From Heliocybe sulcata (Eukaryota > Basidiomycota > Agaricomycetes > Gloeophyllales > Gloeophyllaceae), in NCBI GenBank assembly GCA_004369045.1, contig ML213512.1:925510-989509 (forward strand): 64,000 nucleotides of DNA, read 5' to 3'. A program made the translations under genes and the position numbers. This document shows positions 44,265 to 55,340 of this stretch, piece after piece. The first letter of the stretch is position 1, and every line of letters begins with the position of its first letter. Below the pieces are notes generated by a model. That model had not been told where the DNA came from. It made no database searches and saw only the letters and a program-made list of their open reading frames with translations.

Positions 44265-45781
44265 CTACGGCCAGGCTTGCGATTTGACAACGGTTATCCA
44301 GGGCGAGCCGCCTTCTGGGTACTGGACAAGGGATCGCGGATAAGAATCCCGATGGCTTCAAAATCCAGACAACTCACCTGCCAAGTCATCACCCCGGCAT
44401 CTGCAGTGCACATTCATTAGCGACACGAAGGTCGATGTGAAGAGGGACTTACTCCACCCCGCCTCCTTCGCTTGCCGGAGACACAAGGACAGCGTGAGTG
44501 GATCCATCCAGCCATTAGTCGCATCGACCGCCGGTACGGCAGGCTTCCCTATCACCAACTTATTGAGAGGAACTCCTTGAGCGGCGATTTGGAAAACTGC
44601 GGTCTGAGGCCAAGTCGGTGAGGAAGCAGTTATCAGTCCTGGACAGGTGATGTATTCCAGGAATCCCTCTGAGTAAAAGATGAGAGATGGTTCGTTGAAC
44701 TGGATGAGTGGACTCACGATTATAATACTAAAGTTAGGGCAGATAAGTGGACAATATAGACTTGTGTGCCAATCGACGCGTTCCACTCACTTGCACATTG
44801 TACTGATGAACACTCATAAGTATGACTGAGCCACTACGGCGTCAAGGATGAACGGTACTGTACCCAGTCTATCAAATTCCCGACGTTCTTGTCCACTGTT
44901 ATATAAGCTCCACCTCCCCAGTGGCTGGGCGAGAACCTGGCGAAGTATCAGGCTTCAGCTCCGCTTCGAGGGCGGCAAGCGAGAGGGTGCGTACCAAGGC
45001 GCTAATGCTATTCCGACTTCGATCAGACAAATAAGAACGGGTGGGTAAAGGCACGTACGAGCATGGGTGATGATATACTGGTTCCGAGGTAGATGCACAC
45101 GCAGCTGCTTCGTGAAGGCAGTCAGCCAAGCTTCCGCCTTGCCATCGCCGGCTGTCATAGCATTCAAATCCTTCTCAAATAGTCAGTAGCAACGCCCTCC
45201 AATACCTGAGAGCCCTAACCTCATAATCCACGTCGATACCGTCCAGATCGTACTGCTTCACCCATGCTGCCATAGTGTTTGCAGTTGCGACAGGGTCTGC
45301 ACCCGCCGTGGTGGGTACATCCGTGCTTCCGAAGGCAGATACGAGGAGTTTCTTCCCAGCAGCAGCATATTGAGACTTTATGCTGGCCCGCTGGTCAGGT
45401 GCCAACTGCGCCCATTCCGCGGCCTTGTCGTAAGGACCGGCGATGAGAAGGAACGAGAGCACTCTGACAATAAATGTCAGCACGATGCATTGATCAATCC
45501 CCGTCGAGGCCAGCACGCACACCACGTTGAATCCCTATAGAACAAATCAGCTATGTAACAATGATACACCGATATCTGCGACTTACCTGGACCTCAGAGA
45601 CAGAGGGCGGCCCACTGTGTGCTGGGACGAAGCGGTCTGTATAGACAACAAAGCGAGGGCCAGCGATGTCGGACCGGCGTTCTGGAAGGGTATCACTGGG
45701 TGATAGTGGGACAGCACTTATGTGCCATCCGAAGAGAAGTGAAACGAAAAGAGGAACGAACAGTGACCACCCAACGGACAT
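44265..45781 (-). CDS. GH18 chitinase, secreted
   Basis: A signal peptide (MSVGWSLFVPLFVSLLFGW) is followed by RFVVYTDRFVPAHSGPPS, VLSFLLIAGPYDKAAEW, KKLLVSAFGSTD and the GH18 catalytic motif DLDGIDVDYE, whose final Glu is the acid/base. Further blocks are RNQYIITHAP, GGGAYITVDKNVG with LIDW, and the last exons AGVMTWQ and YPEGGSPWITVV, ending at TAG 44,267-44,265. Eight or so exons. It should cleave chitin outside the cell or in the wall. The exon after ITHAP loses frame around 44,955-44,990, just before the SPSHWGGGAY block. This is either one small indel or a splice I misread. An alternative start is ATG 45,820. Confidence 0.8.
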
Positions 45782-46811
45782 GTCGAATGATAGAGGGTAG
45801 CAGGAGACTGATGAGAACATCTAAGAACGTACTTGAAGGTATATATACTGTCCCGCGTGGGCGGCTGACCGCTGTCTGTCAGCCGGTCTGGAATGAAATC
45901 AGGCTTTGAACAAAAGGCGCAGGTTATTCGACGCGAATGCATGTTGCTTGCATTCGATGATTGCGCCATTGGAAAGTATGGCACTATCATTGGACGCATG
46001 CGATACTTCGGTCGCGGCCGCATTCGCAACTCCCCAGACGAAGGATCATAGCACAGACCTCAGGCAAAGAAGAAAGCATCAAGGTATATTCACAGATCTT
46101 CAGAATCCTCCAGACCACGTAGTTGGGCCGTCACATCCTGCGGCCGAAAGAGACAAGCAAATAGGCCATCAAGGCAGGGGTTGGGCTCGCGCGATGGGCA
46201 TGATATACATGCTATTGCAGCACAAAGACACGAGGTTAGGCAGATCGGTATCGCCCAGTTTCAGATTCGTAGGGCTCAGAGTACGGCGTGAATATGTGGA
46301 TAGGAGGAGTCCGGCCTGGAACGTGTTGAACCTAAGTTCTTAGTATGACCATGATAGAGGCCTCTTCGATGGCGAGCTCTATGTCACTGGTCAGAACTGC
46401 GTGGCCAATCCTGGTCAATATTCGAATCGCGGCTCAAGCTATCTTGAAGCACATACTCGGACTCCATGACTTGAAGCGAGACATCTTGAGGGAACCTGCG
46501 GGAGCTCTTGGGCATATCACGCACGCTGGTGTGCTACAGACACGTTAACACGTCGAAAGAGATTTAGGGCCTACTATGAGACTTGGTCAGAATACGGATA
46601 CCGCATAATGCTCGTGGCAGACGCGGCAACTTGAACCAGGTTGAGTCGCCGGCCATGCACAGGCCACGCGCACGTGACAATGCGTCACATCTGTGACCTC
46701 AGGGGCAGAATCGCGGACGAACGTCAGCCTCCACGTCCTCGACCTCCTGCGGATCTCGTCGTTTCTAACTTCTGTCTGTTTCATTCCACGAAGAAGAGGA
46801 TTCTATTAAAG
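45782..46811. promoter_or_regulatory. Divergent promoter region between GH18 and ERV14
   Basis: About 1 kb between two oppositely oriented starts. Plus-strand frames here (for example 45,906-46,343) lack domains or splice context. It presumably contains both promoters; no individual site stands out. Confidence 0.4.
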
Positions 46812-47589
46812 ATGGGAGGCGCAGGTCAGTATATCCGTACCAGACGTATTCTGAGAAGGCTAATGCTATGTTTTGCTGTGCACTGCATCGACTTGAACCG
46901 GGATTGCAGGATGGCTATTTCTTTTCTCGGTATTGATGGCTGCTGGGCTGCTCTTTACGATGGTGTTCTTTGTGAGTCTGCATTGCACTATTTTGTGGAA
47001 GTGTGGACTTGGTTGCATGGGACTAACCTGGTCGGGCGCGTGTTGTAGATCATCATGTTCTCGGACTTGGAATGCGACTACATCAACCCCATAGACCTCT
47101 GTAATAAGTTGAACCAGGTCAGCGGATTCCTAGACGAGTCGCGATTGACATTTGCTGACTTATCAACCCGCGTACTCGCTTCCGCAGTTCGTCCTGCCAG
47201 AGAACATCGCACACGCATTCCTCACGACCCTCTTCCTCCTCTGTGGCCAATGGACAGCTTTCCTGCTCAATGCGCCCCTACTAGTGTATAACATCAACAA
47301 GTACGTTTGCCCTCCCTATATCGCGGCTATAACGCGGGCATGTAGCTAACTGGTCACACCGATTAGAATCAAGAACAAGAACCACATGTACGACGCGACG
47401 GAGATCTTCCGCACACTATCAGGGCACAAAAAAGAGAGCTTTATCAAGCTTGGGTTCTACCTGCTCTCGTTCTTTTACTACCTATACCGGTGCGTGCAGG
47501 ACTTATCGCGCGCGCCGCCGCTCCCCACTCATGTCTTGTCTGTGCGCAATCTCAGAATGATCGTCGCTCTTATCTCGGAGAGCGAGTAA
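46812..47589 (+). CDS. ERV14: Erv14/cornichon ER cargo receptor
   Basis: Six exons join in phase from ATG 46,812 ([19 protein letters not shown]) to TAA 47,587-47,589. The family blocks are complete: [72 protein letters not shown] and [17 protein letters not shown], ending ISESE. There are three to four membrane helices and about 135-140 residues, the usual size. Cornichon proteins load selected membrane proteins into COPII vesicles at the ER; in yeast Erv14 carries bud-site and plasma-membrane cargo. The gene appears intact. The first exon is only 16 coding bases. Confidence 0.92.
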
Positions 47590-48183
47590 ATGAACCTCAC
47601 GATTCACGATCCGTCTACGAGGGGCATGGTGCAGGCTGGTCGAGAAAGGGCGGAAGGTGGACGTGGCCTCGAAACTGGTGTAGCTGCCGAGGGCAAAACA
47701 GTATGGTTCTCCATGGACTTGTTGAGGGCGCAAGAGTGACGCATTCTCGGGCTCTTCATCATCTAACTATTCATCGAACGTTTGCTTTGCTCAGTAGTAT
47801 GTAGATTGTCATCTTACGTTTATTCTCTATCGCACTTTTAACCTCCACCTCGATAATCCCGCAACTTCTGATGTTCGTGGTATGAGGACCGCGGCCAGAT
47901 CTTAACGTTTCGCGCTGGAGTCAAAGTTTTCGAATCATTAGCCAGGCCCGGTGGATTCGACGACAAGCATCAATCGGAAGACATATTCGCATTGCTACAT
48001 GAGCTACATGGCTGCTGCCTGCTGCTTGCCTCTAACGCTACAAAACAGTTTTAAGCTACAAAGCATGGGGCACGTCCACATCAAAGGCTCTAGCGCTGCC
48101 TGGGATGGTACCACACCGCGTTTTTGGTAGGGATACAGAATCAGGCCGACGACCCTGCATGGCCTGACCAACGATGTCCACGC
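47590..48183. other. Convergent intergenic region
   Basis: About 590 bases between the 3' ends of ERV14 (plus) and the double-psi barrel gene (minus). No open frame with coding character; expected to hold both 3' untranslated regions. Confidence 0.5.
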
Positions 48184-48776
48184 TTAGCTGAACCACCACT
48201 TGACGGAGATAACACCGGTGTCCAGGGAGTCCAAGTGCTTGAACAGCGCCGGGGACATGTCTACAGAGGGGTAAAACGTTAGGATAGGCTACGAAGAAAG
48301 AGCGATGGGTAGGACTGACCGATGCTTCCGGTGCCGCAGCTAGGGCAAGAGTCGCGGACCATCGCCTTTGCCTTCTTGCCGTTCTTGGTGTTGACGATCG
48401 TGATGTGCTTAGCAGGGCAGGTGAATGTCAGCCATCGCTAAAGCGAAGAGAGGAGGGAGATGCGTACCTTGTCGCAGTGCGAACCGGAGTTGTACGTCGC
48501 GGTGTCGAGAGCGACGATCAAGTCAGAGTCTTTGTTGTACTTGCCACAGTTACCGAGGCCGACGTTGAACCAAGTGCCCTACAGGAAGAGTACATGTCAG
48601 CGATACTCGTCGAGTCAGAGATCAAGTTGTCTGAAGCTTACGCGGCCATGGTACGTCTTGCCCCGCGCCTCAAGCTGCTGCTCGGCCTCCACAGGCACTG
48701 CAGCAACCATAGCGAGGAGGCAGGCGAGTGCGAACAGAGTCGCGACGAAGAAGGAGGCGAGGTTGAAGGAGGCCAT
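48184..48776 (-). CDS. Secreted double-psi beta-barrel (RlpA/expansin-like) protein
   Basis: Four exons encode about 137 residues. The signal peptide is MASFNLASFFVATLFALACL, followed by a short Glu-rich pro-region and possible kexin-like site (EARGK). The barrel contains GRGTWFNVGLGNCGKY, DLIVALDTATYN, GSHCDKHITIVN, AMVRDSCPSCGTGSIDMS and LFKHL, the pattern of RlpA-like and barwin-type double-psi beta-barrels in Agaricomycetes. Cys pairs are kept; the Asp of DMSPALF matches the family's polar groove. Such proteins bind wall polysaccharides and are often developmentally expressed; enzymatic activity is doubtful. Stop TAA 48,186-48,184. Intact. Confidence 0.88.
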
Positions 48777-50051
48777 CGTTCACCAATACGATAAAGAGAG
48801 ACTGTGCAGAAAAGACTGTATCACAGAAGTGGTGTGGTGGAACGGGCGATGGGATACGGCGCGACTACGGGAGCAGGGCGGCGATGCCTTCCATCCCCCA
48901 GTTCGCCGCATCTTATATACCGCCCTGCACTGCACCCCAAACGTCGGTCCCAACGTAATGTCCGCTGCGTCGTAGTCCTGGGCGGATCGATCCAGAACAC
49001 GTCAAGAGCGAAACGGCGAAACCTCTGTCGCGCAAAACTTCTGGGGGCGCTCGGTGACCAAGACCGTGCTCGCGCCCTTGTGGTGGCGGTTTCAGGGTAA
49101 GTGACGCAAAAGTGCGTGAGGACACTCCACCTGCAGAAGCGGGGGTACCGGTCGTTTAGGCGGGCGGTCCAGGCCCTTTCGTGAGCTGAGACGTCAGAGG
49201 GTCACTGTAAAATGTTTGTAAGCTTAAATCCGTTGCCGACCCTTGTCGGCGCCGAGCATAGAGACACAGGCACAGCCGGTACGATCAAACCATCGGCAAA
49301 GTCATCCAAATAGGGAAGGATCATATATTGCAGTTTGGCCGTATTTGTGTGTTGTGGCTGTGGCTGCAACCGCTACAGTCATTCTTTGCTCCTGCGCGAG
49401 GACACAGCGCTCAGCGCCCAGCATGGGAATAGGCGAATGAACATGGAGCTTGCATATTGAATATCCTGTATGGTCACGGAAACACCAGAAAATCAGACAT
49501 AAGAATCCGGGCGTGCCAAGAGGACTTACCGGACTTAGTCGGAGGCGAAAAATCGGTAAGTATTTAGACCGTCCTAGCTGCATCCTGAGCTTGAGACAAT
49601 AGTGAGAGACTAGAGTGTATTTGCACGGCCATGTTTCTTAGCTCTCGGAAACTGCCGAATACCTTAGTGTGTCATCATTTCCTGGTGGCCAAGCCGCATT
49701 CTTTCCTTAGTGACGTCACTAAAATACTTAGTGGGGCGCGCTGCAAATACACTCTACTGTTATATTATTAAATACGCACAGTATACTGATCCACCCGCAG
49801 CTGTGCATGAGTTATGAAAAGCGGGTTTGTCTAACCTGACACCTTGGAAGCCCAGACCCGCCTCTCACAAGTGGAGACTGAGTACAGGGAGGAGCCACGC
49901 CGGACGGGACTAGCCTCGGTACGGGTGAATGTTGGGGAACAGCCGATGTATTGGTGTATTACTACAGATCAGATAATTTTACTGGAGATACAAGCAGTGA
50001 GATGGAATAACGCTTGGAAGACATAGCTGCCGACGCACCAATCGCTAAATC
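48777..50051. other. Intergenic region containing a MITE
   Basis: About 1.3 kb between the upstream end of the double-psi barrel gene and the 3' end of the GlcNAc kinase gene. Apart from the small element at 49,613-49,754 nothing can be supported; the open frames near 48,800-49,440 look like chance. Confidence 0.5.
49613..49754. mobile_element. Mariner-type MITE, 142 bp
   Basis: Perfect 13-base terminal inverted repeats, GAGTGTATTTGCA at 49,613-49,625 and TGCAAATACACTC at 49,742-49,754, are flanked on both sides by TA (49,611-49,612 and 49,755-49,756). A TA target duplication with short inverted repeats fits Tc1/mariner-derived MITEs. The inside has no coding capacity and contains repeated CTTAGTG and TGACGTCA motifs. 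Perfect ends suggest a fairly recent insertion. Confidence 0.72.
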
Positions 50052-51167
50052 CTACTCCGCCTTTGCATTTGCTGCCGCTGCAGTAGCTGCTAATCCTACA
50101 GCGCCCACAGCGGCTGCATCATCCACAAACTCCACATATCGGAACACATGCCCCTTCCTCGCCAGCGACTCCAGCACCATCCTCCTGTACTTCTCGATGC
50201 CCACCAGTGACCCACCGAAGCACAGCACGCTCTCCGACGCCGTGACTGCGTTCTTGGAGTACTGGCCCTCCGCTGCCAGGAGAACGATGATTTGGTCGGC
50301 TAGCACGCCAGAGCATGTGCGTAGGACGTTGAGGGCGAGTGGGTCTTGGTCTTCGAAAGCTGCTTCGAACACTAGAGGCGAGAGCTGCGATAGGCGCTTC
50401 TCTCGCGCAACCATCTGGTACTGCGGTAGGGAGGCTACGCCGGACAAGGGCGCTGAAGACGGCGAGGGGTCGGGGAGATGTATGAGAGCCAAAATCTCGA
50501 GCAGACTGGAGATGCCAAATCGCTGCAGTACGCGCGATTTCAACGTTCTCTGCTCGGGCTGATCAGAGGGAACTGGTGGATCCTCGATCGACGCCTTGTC
50601 GGACTCCAGCAACAACTGCCGTAGCGCCTCTCGTCCGACATGGAACCCGCCGCCCTCGTCGCCCAATATCCAGCCCCAGCCTCCTACCCGTCCGAGCTCC
50701 TGCAGCTTCCCGCCCTCTCCAGCTCTGAAACTAACAGAGATCGAGCCTGTCCCCGCAATCGTAGCCACGGCGTGCTGGATGTCGGGATGCATCTGCAAAG
50801 GAGCAGCGAGCAAATGGGTGTCATTGCCCACACTCAATTTTGAGGGTTCGATGTTCAGCAGCTCGCAGACCATGGGCGTCACGATGGCGACGTCTGCCGG
50901 GCTGTCGATGCCAGAGACGCCGAACCATGCTGCAGCGAAGAGCGGGTGCGATGGGGGCAGAGGCACTGGATCGACAGAGGCCGGGTCGACGCAGGTCTTG
51001 AGAGCATTACTGACGGCGGTCTTGACGGCCCCGATGAATGCAGTTGGCCCGAGATATGCGAAATTGGAGGGCCCACCCAGCGCTCGCCCGACGATCTCCC
51101 CTGATGCTGAGCAGATTACAGCGGAGGTCTTGGACCCGCCACAGTCGACGCAAAGGTAGAGAGCCAT
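50052..51167 (-). CDS. N-acetylglucosamine kinase (BcrAD/BadFG ATPase family)
   Basis: A single uninterrupted exon of about 371 residues. The phosphate-1 loop is LCVDCGGSKTSAVI near the start, the substrate region is FGVSGIDSPADV, the second phosphate motif is ATIAGTGSISVSF, and GGWGWILGDEGGG is the sugar-kinase signature seen in GlcNAc kinases; LCFGGSLVG lies near the end. It should phosphorylate GlcNAc released from chitin or glycoproteins to GlcNAc-6-phosphate in the cytosol. I prefer ATG 51,167 (MALYLCVD) because the fold begins there; an upstream in-frame ATG at 51,203 adds 12 residues. Lack of introns is unusual for this window. Intact. Confidence 0.88.
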   Translation of the reverse strand: MALYLCVDCGGSKTSAVICSASGEIVGRALGGPSNFAYLGPTAFIGAVKTAVSNALKTCVDPASVDPVPLPPSHPLFAAAWFGVSGIDSPADVAIVTPMVCELLNIEPSKLSVGNDTHLLAAPLQMHPDIQHAVATIAGTGSISVSFRAGEGGKLQELGRVGGWGWILGDEGGGFHVGREALRQLLLESDKASIEDPPVPSDQPEQRTLKSRVLQRFGISSLLEILALIHLPDPSPSSAPLSGVASLPQYQMVAREKRLSQLSPLVFEAAFEDQDPLALNVLRTCSGVLADQIIVLLAAEGQYSKNAVTASESVLCFGGSLVGIEKYRRMVLESLARKGHVFRYVEFVDDAAAVGAVGLAATAAAANAKAE

Positions 51168-52161
51168 GTTCACGCGCAACAGTGTGATCAGTGCTACCTG
51201 CAAGCTCTTTTATCGTCAGTAGTACCAGCCCAACCTGGTATGACGGACCACGCAGCCGCCCGAAGTGCTATCACGCAGAGCATATGCATACCGTCTCGAT
51301 ATGGATTCTGCAGCAGACCAGCCGTATGGGTGACTCCGAGCTCCCGATTTTCTTATTACGGAGCTCAAATGGCCTCCTTCTCTCGAATAACGGGTCTCGT
51401 GAGCGAACGACAGCGCTGGAGACAGCGAGGACTGAGGCCGGAAGCTGAAGCGCTGAAGGCCTGGCAGTCGACGATGCCCGGAGGCGATGAGGACTCCTAT
51501 TTGCAGCTGTTTGTCACTCAGTGTGGCTGGTCATAACGTCGAACCTGCACCGCGGCGGACCAACGAAATGCAGAGCCTTCAATGCAACGTTGCAGAACTA
51601 ACTCATGCTTCGGGGATTTACGCGCAGTGTCCTCTTGAGAGTCAGCCATGCCCTGTGCATGCGGTACAAGGTCTCATCGGCTTCTTCATCCGATCTGACG
51701 ATACGTGTCCCATGAGACGCATCTGTTCATCATTTCTTCCCGAGACGTATGAGCGAGCTTGGAGAATTTCTCTGATCTCTTCTAAATAGCGACGATGCTG
51801 GGTGTGGCCATGCTCGTGTCACGGTCGTGTTCCTCTGCATTGTATGTACACAGATCATGATCGTTCTGTCTTCCGACCTCTTGTGTTATCCCGTAGCAGC
51901 ATCATTACTGTAGTCTATAAGTTGTGTCTTAAATGAAGATTGAACGCCATTCAGCTAGACATACTACCCACTGTCAATGGGCCCGGTGCCACGATGAGAG
52001 CATAGCCACCTTGCATCTGTGCCTGAATCTCACCAACAAGACCGGCATTCGCCTGTTGAACATGGCAGTACGGGGATATCTCTCAGCATCGTCGCGAGAC
52101 ACGCGGGCGTTGGAAAACTCGTCTGCACGACCGGTCGGCGACGAAAAGTCTCAATTGAAGC
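51168..52161. other. Divergent intergenic region
   Basis: About 1 kb between the starts of the GlcNAc kinase gene (minus) and the metallo-beta-lactamase gene (plus). Short frames without domains only. Should hold both promoters. Confidence 0.45.
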
Positions 52162-53593
52162 ATGGCAGCGCAGGAAGCCACGAGCGCCGGTGGAGACACA
52201 GTTGTCACTGTGCAGGCGCTTGTCGGTGGTCACTTCTGGCTGCCCGACCGCGAAGTCTTCCAAGACTCTGTCCATTTACCTGCGGAAACTGGCTCGCAAG
52301 TCCCAACTTTCTCCTTTCTCATCACCCACCCGGTGCACGGGAAGCTGCTGTTCGACTTAGGTCTGCGAAAGGTAAGTGGTCACGACACATCGTTTTGTTT
52401 GCAGTGCTTAACAGCTTGGGCCCGAACTTCAGCATGGGAAGGGCTACCCGCCCGCCTGGGACGAGACGCTTGCCGAGTTTAAGCCGGAATGCGAGGAAGA
52501 TGTCGCAGACGTCTTGCAAAAGGGCGGAGTAGAGCTGGACACAATCAACTTCCTAGTTTACAGGTGAGCTAGTTTAGCACTTTCAACGTGTAAAAAACCG
52601 ACAGCAAGCTTGTTCAGTCACTTGCACTTTGACCATGTCGGTGACCCAACGCTCTTCCCCTCGGCCGAGATCATTCTGGGCAAAGACGCCGAAAGCCTTT
52701 TTGAAAAGCCCTACCCTCACGACCCCGAGTCCTTATTCCAGGAATGGCCAGAAGGCCGCACAATAACTTACCTCCAATACACAGTCCCTCAAGCTTCCGT
52801 CAAAGAAGAGAGTTTGCCAGAGCAGGAGGAGAGTACCGAGACGAATGGCCCCATAGATACGGGTTCTTCGCCCAAGCCAGGTGGTAAAGCAGCTGTGCCC
52901 CCGGACGACAAAAAGGAGGTACCCGAGAACGGAACCAAAGCCACTCATCTCGCGCGTCCTCCACCGCAACAAATCTCGCCTCTCGGCCCCTTCCCGCACG
53001 CCCTCGACCTCTTCGCAGACGGCTCTATCTACGTGATCGACACCCCAGGTCACTTCCCAGGTCACCTCTGCCTCCTCGCACGCGTCTCCACCTCCCCCGC
53101 TACCTACATCCTCCTTGCAGGCGATTGCTGCCATAACCGCCTATGCTACACTCCCGGCGAGCGTCTCATCAGCCAAGAGAACTACGAAGATATTGAAGTG
53201 GCCCGAGATACCGTTGCTAAATTAGTCAATTGTGCGAGGGAGGGGGAGCTGAAAGTAGGAAAAGAGGAGGGCGGAATTGGGAAGGTGGTGGTCATTCTGG
53301 CGCATGAGAAGGAGAGGGAAGAAGAGATGCCGCTCTTTCCAAAGGAGTTGAACAGCTGGGCGGTTGAGGAAGCTTGGAAGGAGGCTAAGGAGGAAATCAC
53401 ACCTCTGCGGCAGAAAAGGGCGCGAGAGGAAGAGGTCGATGAGGAGGACGCGGACAGAACCATCAAAAGGAAACTGGAAGCAACCATTGAGAATCCGTCC
53501 GATGGTAAAGGGCACGGAACGAAAACAAAACGGGAAGAGGACGAAGCCGATGGAGTTGCGGCCGGCGCAGCGAAAAAACAGAGAACTCAGTGA
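52162..53593 (+). CDS. Metallo-beta-lactamase-fold hydrolase with charged C-terminal tail
   Basis: Three exons, with introns at about 52,372-52,430 and 52,563-52,618. The N-terminal part has VPTFSFLITHP and KLLFDLGLRK; the metal motif SHLHFDHVGD (HxHxDH) follows the second intron. YVIDTPGHFPGHLCLL and ILLAGDCCHN supply the further His and Asp ligands, as in lactonase-type members. A Glu/Pro-rich insertion of about 70 residues sits between the first and second metal blocks. The last 100 residues are Lys/Glu-rich with basic patches (RQKRAREEE, TIKRKLEAT, KKQRTQ) that may direct it to the nucleus. Substrate unknown. Stop at 53,591-53,593. Intact. Confidence 0.85.
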
Positions 53594-53745
53594 CTTGAGC
53601 GCTGCATTACGGCTCGGACGCTGTGTAGTGTCGACCGAAGCTTCGGTGACGCAATAGTCTCAGAAATCAATATACACTCTGCCTACAGATAGAACAAGGT
53701 AGAAGAACAACCAGAGCTGGTACATGTTTTATGGGATGGAGGAAC

Positions 53746-55340
53746 TCAAGATTGCCCGTCAATGATCTACTTATCTGGTTAGCCCCATTGGCTCACACAG
53801 TACTGGAGCTGACACACCTGAGCCGCGATTCTCGAGAAGCCCTTGACCTTCCTGCATTCATCTTGCACGTTGTATCCTCGCGTTGTGTTCAGGGTTCCCT
53901 GGTCGTAGAATCGCTTCAGATACCTACGTCCTTGGTAAGTATCCGAGTTACAGTGGGATTAACGGACGTGTACCGAAGACAGGCTTCCTCCTTGAAATCT
54001 GAATATATCTTCTTGTTGTATTTCCTCTGCGTCGCGTAAGCAGACATTCCCAAGGAGATTGCAATGACGCACCTCGCTCTTTCTCGCTTCCTCTTCGTAC
54101 GGATGGCTTTGATGAATAAGAAAATGGTCGGAGAGGACATAGAAGGAGATACCGGAAAGATACATCTCGAAGAGACAGGCAGCTTTGTTGCCGCCGTAGC
54201 CTACAAAGCGCTCGTCGCACCTAACCTAGAATATCATCCCCGTGCCTCAACATAGGTACCACGACCTACCACGGAGGCCCCTCCTTCTTGAAGATAACAT
54301 ATGGTTCGTAGGCAGACTGGTATTGCGTCACTTTGTATACCTCGCCCGGCCGCGAGGAGTAGAACCTCGGGTAGTCAGTGCTGTTATGGCCGGGTGCCCA
54401 GGAGCGGTGGAAGACGTCGATGACACCTTGCTTGACTAGCGATACTAGAGCCTTCTTGGACCTCGGCAAGTTGGCTTGCTCGATCCCGTCCCTCTGTTTG
54501 ACGTATTCAAATGCAGGAAGAACAAACGCCGCATCGCCGCTCTCAAGTTTGTCCATAATTGGACGGCTTCTCCGAACGCTAGAACGGAAGTCCGTGCACA
54601 AGGCGAAGTCGACGTCCAGCATCATTACGTAGTCGGTCCGAGCAAAAAGACGAGCGACGTTGCGCCAGGTGTTGAACTGTCGGTCGAAATGGTCTATCAT
54701 CAAGTGAATGTCGACATAAGCGGACATGGCCGGGACAGAGGTGTACAGCTCATGTAGACGGTCCAGTAAAGCCTCAACTTCCTCTGCGGTGTCTTTGATG
54801 TGAATTGCGACTGAGATAGGACCTGTTTCTTTGAATTTACACCGAGTATCCCGTGATTTGTTGATAGTATTTACCTTGATAGTCCTCCACTAGCTTTTTG
54901 AAGACTCCGAATCGATTGCTCGTTACGAGAGTAGCGATGGTGATATCGTCCTTTTCCAAGTCGGCGGTGGCTCTGTAGAAATACGGAATGATCTTGCTCG
55001 GACGCATGGATTGGGCGAAAGCCTTAGACAGGAATAGCTCCTCAGACAAATCCAAGGACGTAGCAGGACCCTGTGCATCGAGAGACGTGTTCGTCCGTGG
55101 ATGGTTGAGAGTCGGATACTGATCAGTAAAAGCGCCCCTTGGTTCTCCATGATAGTGTCCAGCGTCCAAATACAATCCAGGAGAAGGCTGGCTGTCGGCA
55201 ACAGTGCCGCGATCGTGTAAACGAGACAAGAACGCGCGAGGAAGTCTCCCGAAGAGGCTACACGTGGTGTAGGCAGTCGCCAGAAAGATGTAAGCAGTTA
55301 CGAGAAAATGCACAGCACCAAGTGCACGAACAAATGGCAT
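53746..55340 (-). CDS. GT49 (LARGE/B4GAT1-type) glycosyltransferase
   Basis: A type II membrane protein. A short N-terminus leads to a membrane anchor (FLVTAYIFLATAYTTCSL); then a stem follows, then ITIATLVTSNRFGVFKKLV, PISVAIHIKDTAEEV, VDIHLMIDHFDRQFNTWRN, the metal-binding DxD region DYVMMLDVDFALC and RSWAPGHNSTDYPRF. The domain end includes YEPYVIFKKEG, DERFVGYGGNKAACLFE, FLIHQSHPY and the small last exon IIDGQS with TGA 53,748-53,746. This is the LARGE/GT49 domain order. In animals it adds xylose or glucuronate in matriglycan; in fungi the product is unknown. Golgi location expected. Joins keep frame. Confidence 0.85.

Noticed and set aside
50596-51159. 187-codon plus-strand frame
   Set aside because: Lies wholly antisense to the intronless GlcNAc kinase gene, which has clear catalytic motifs.
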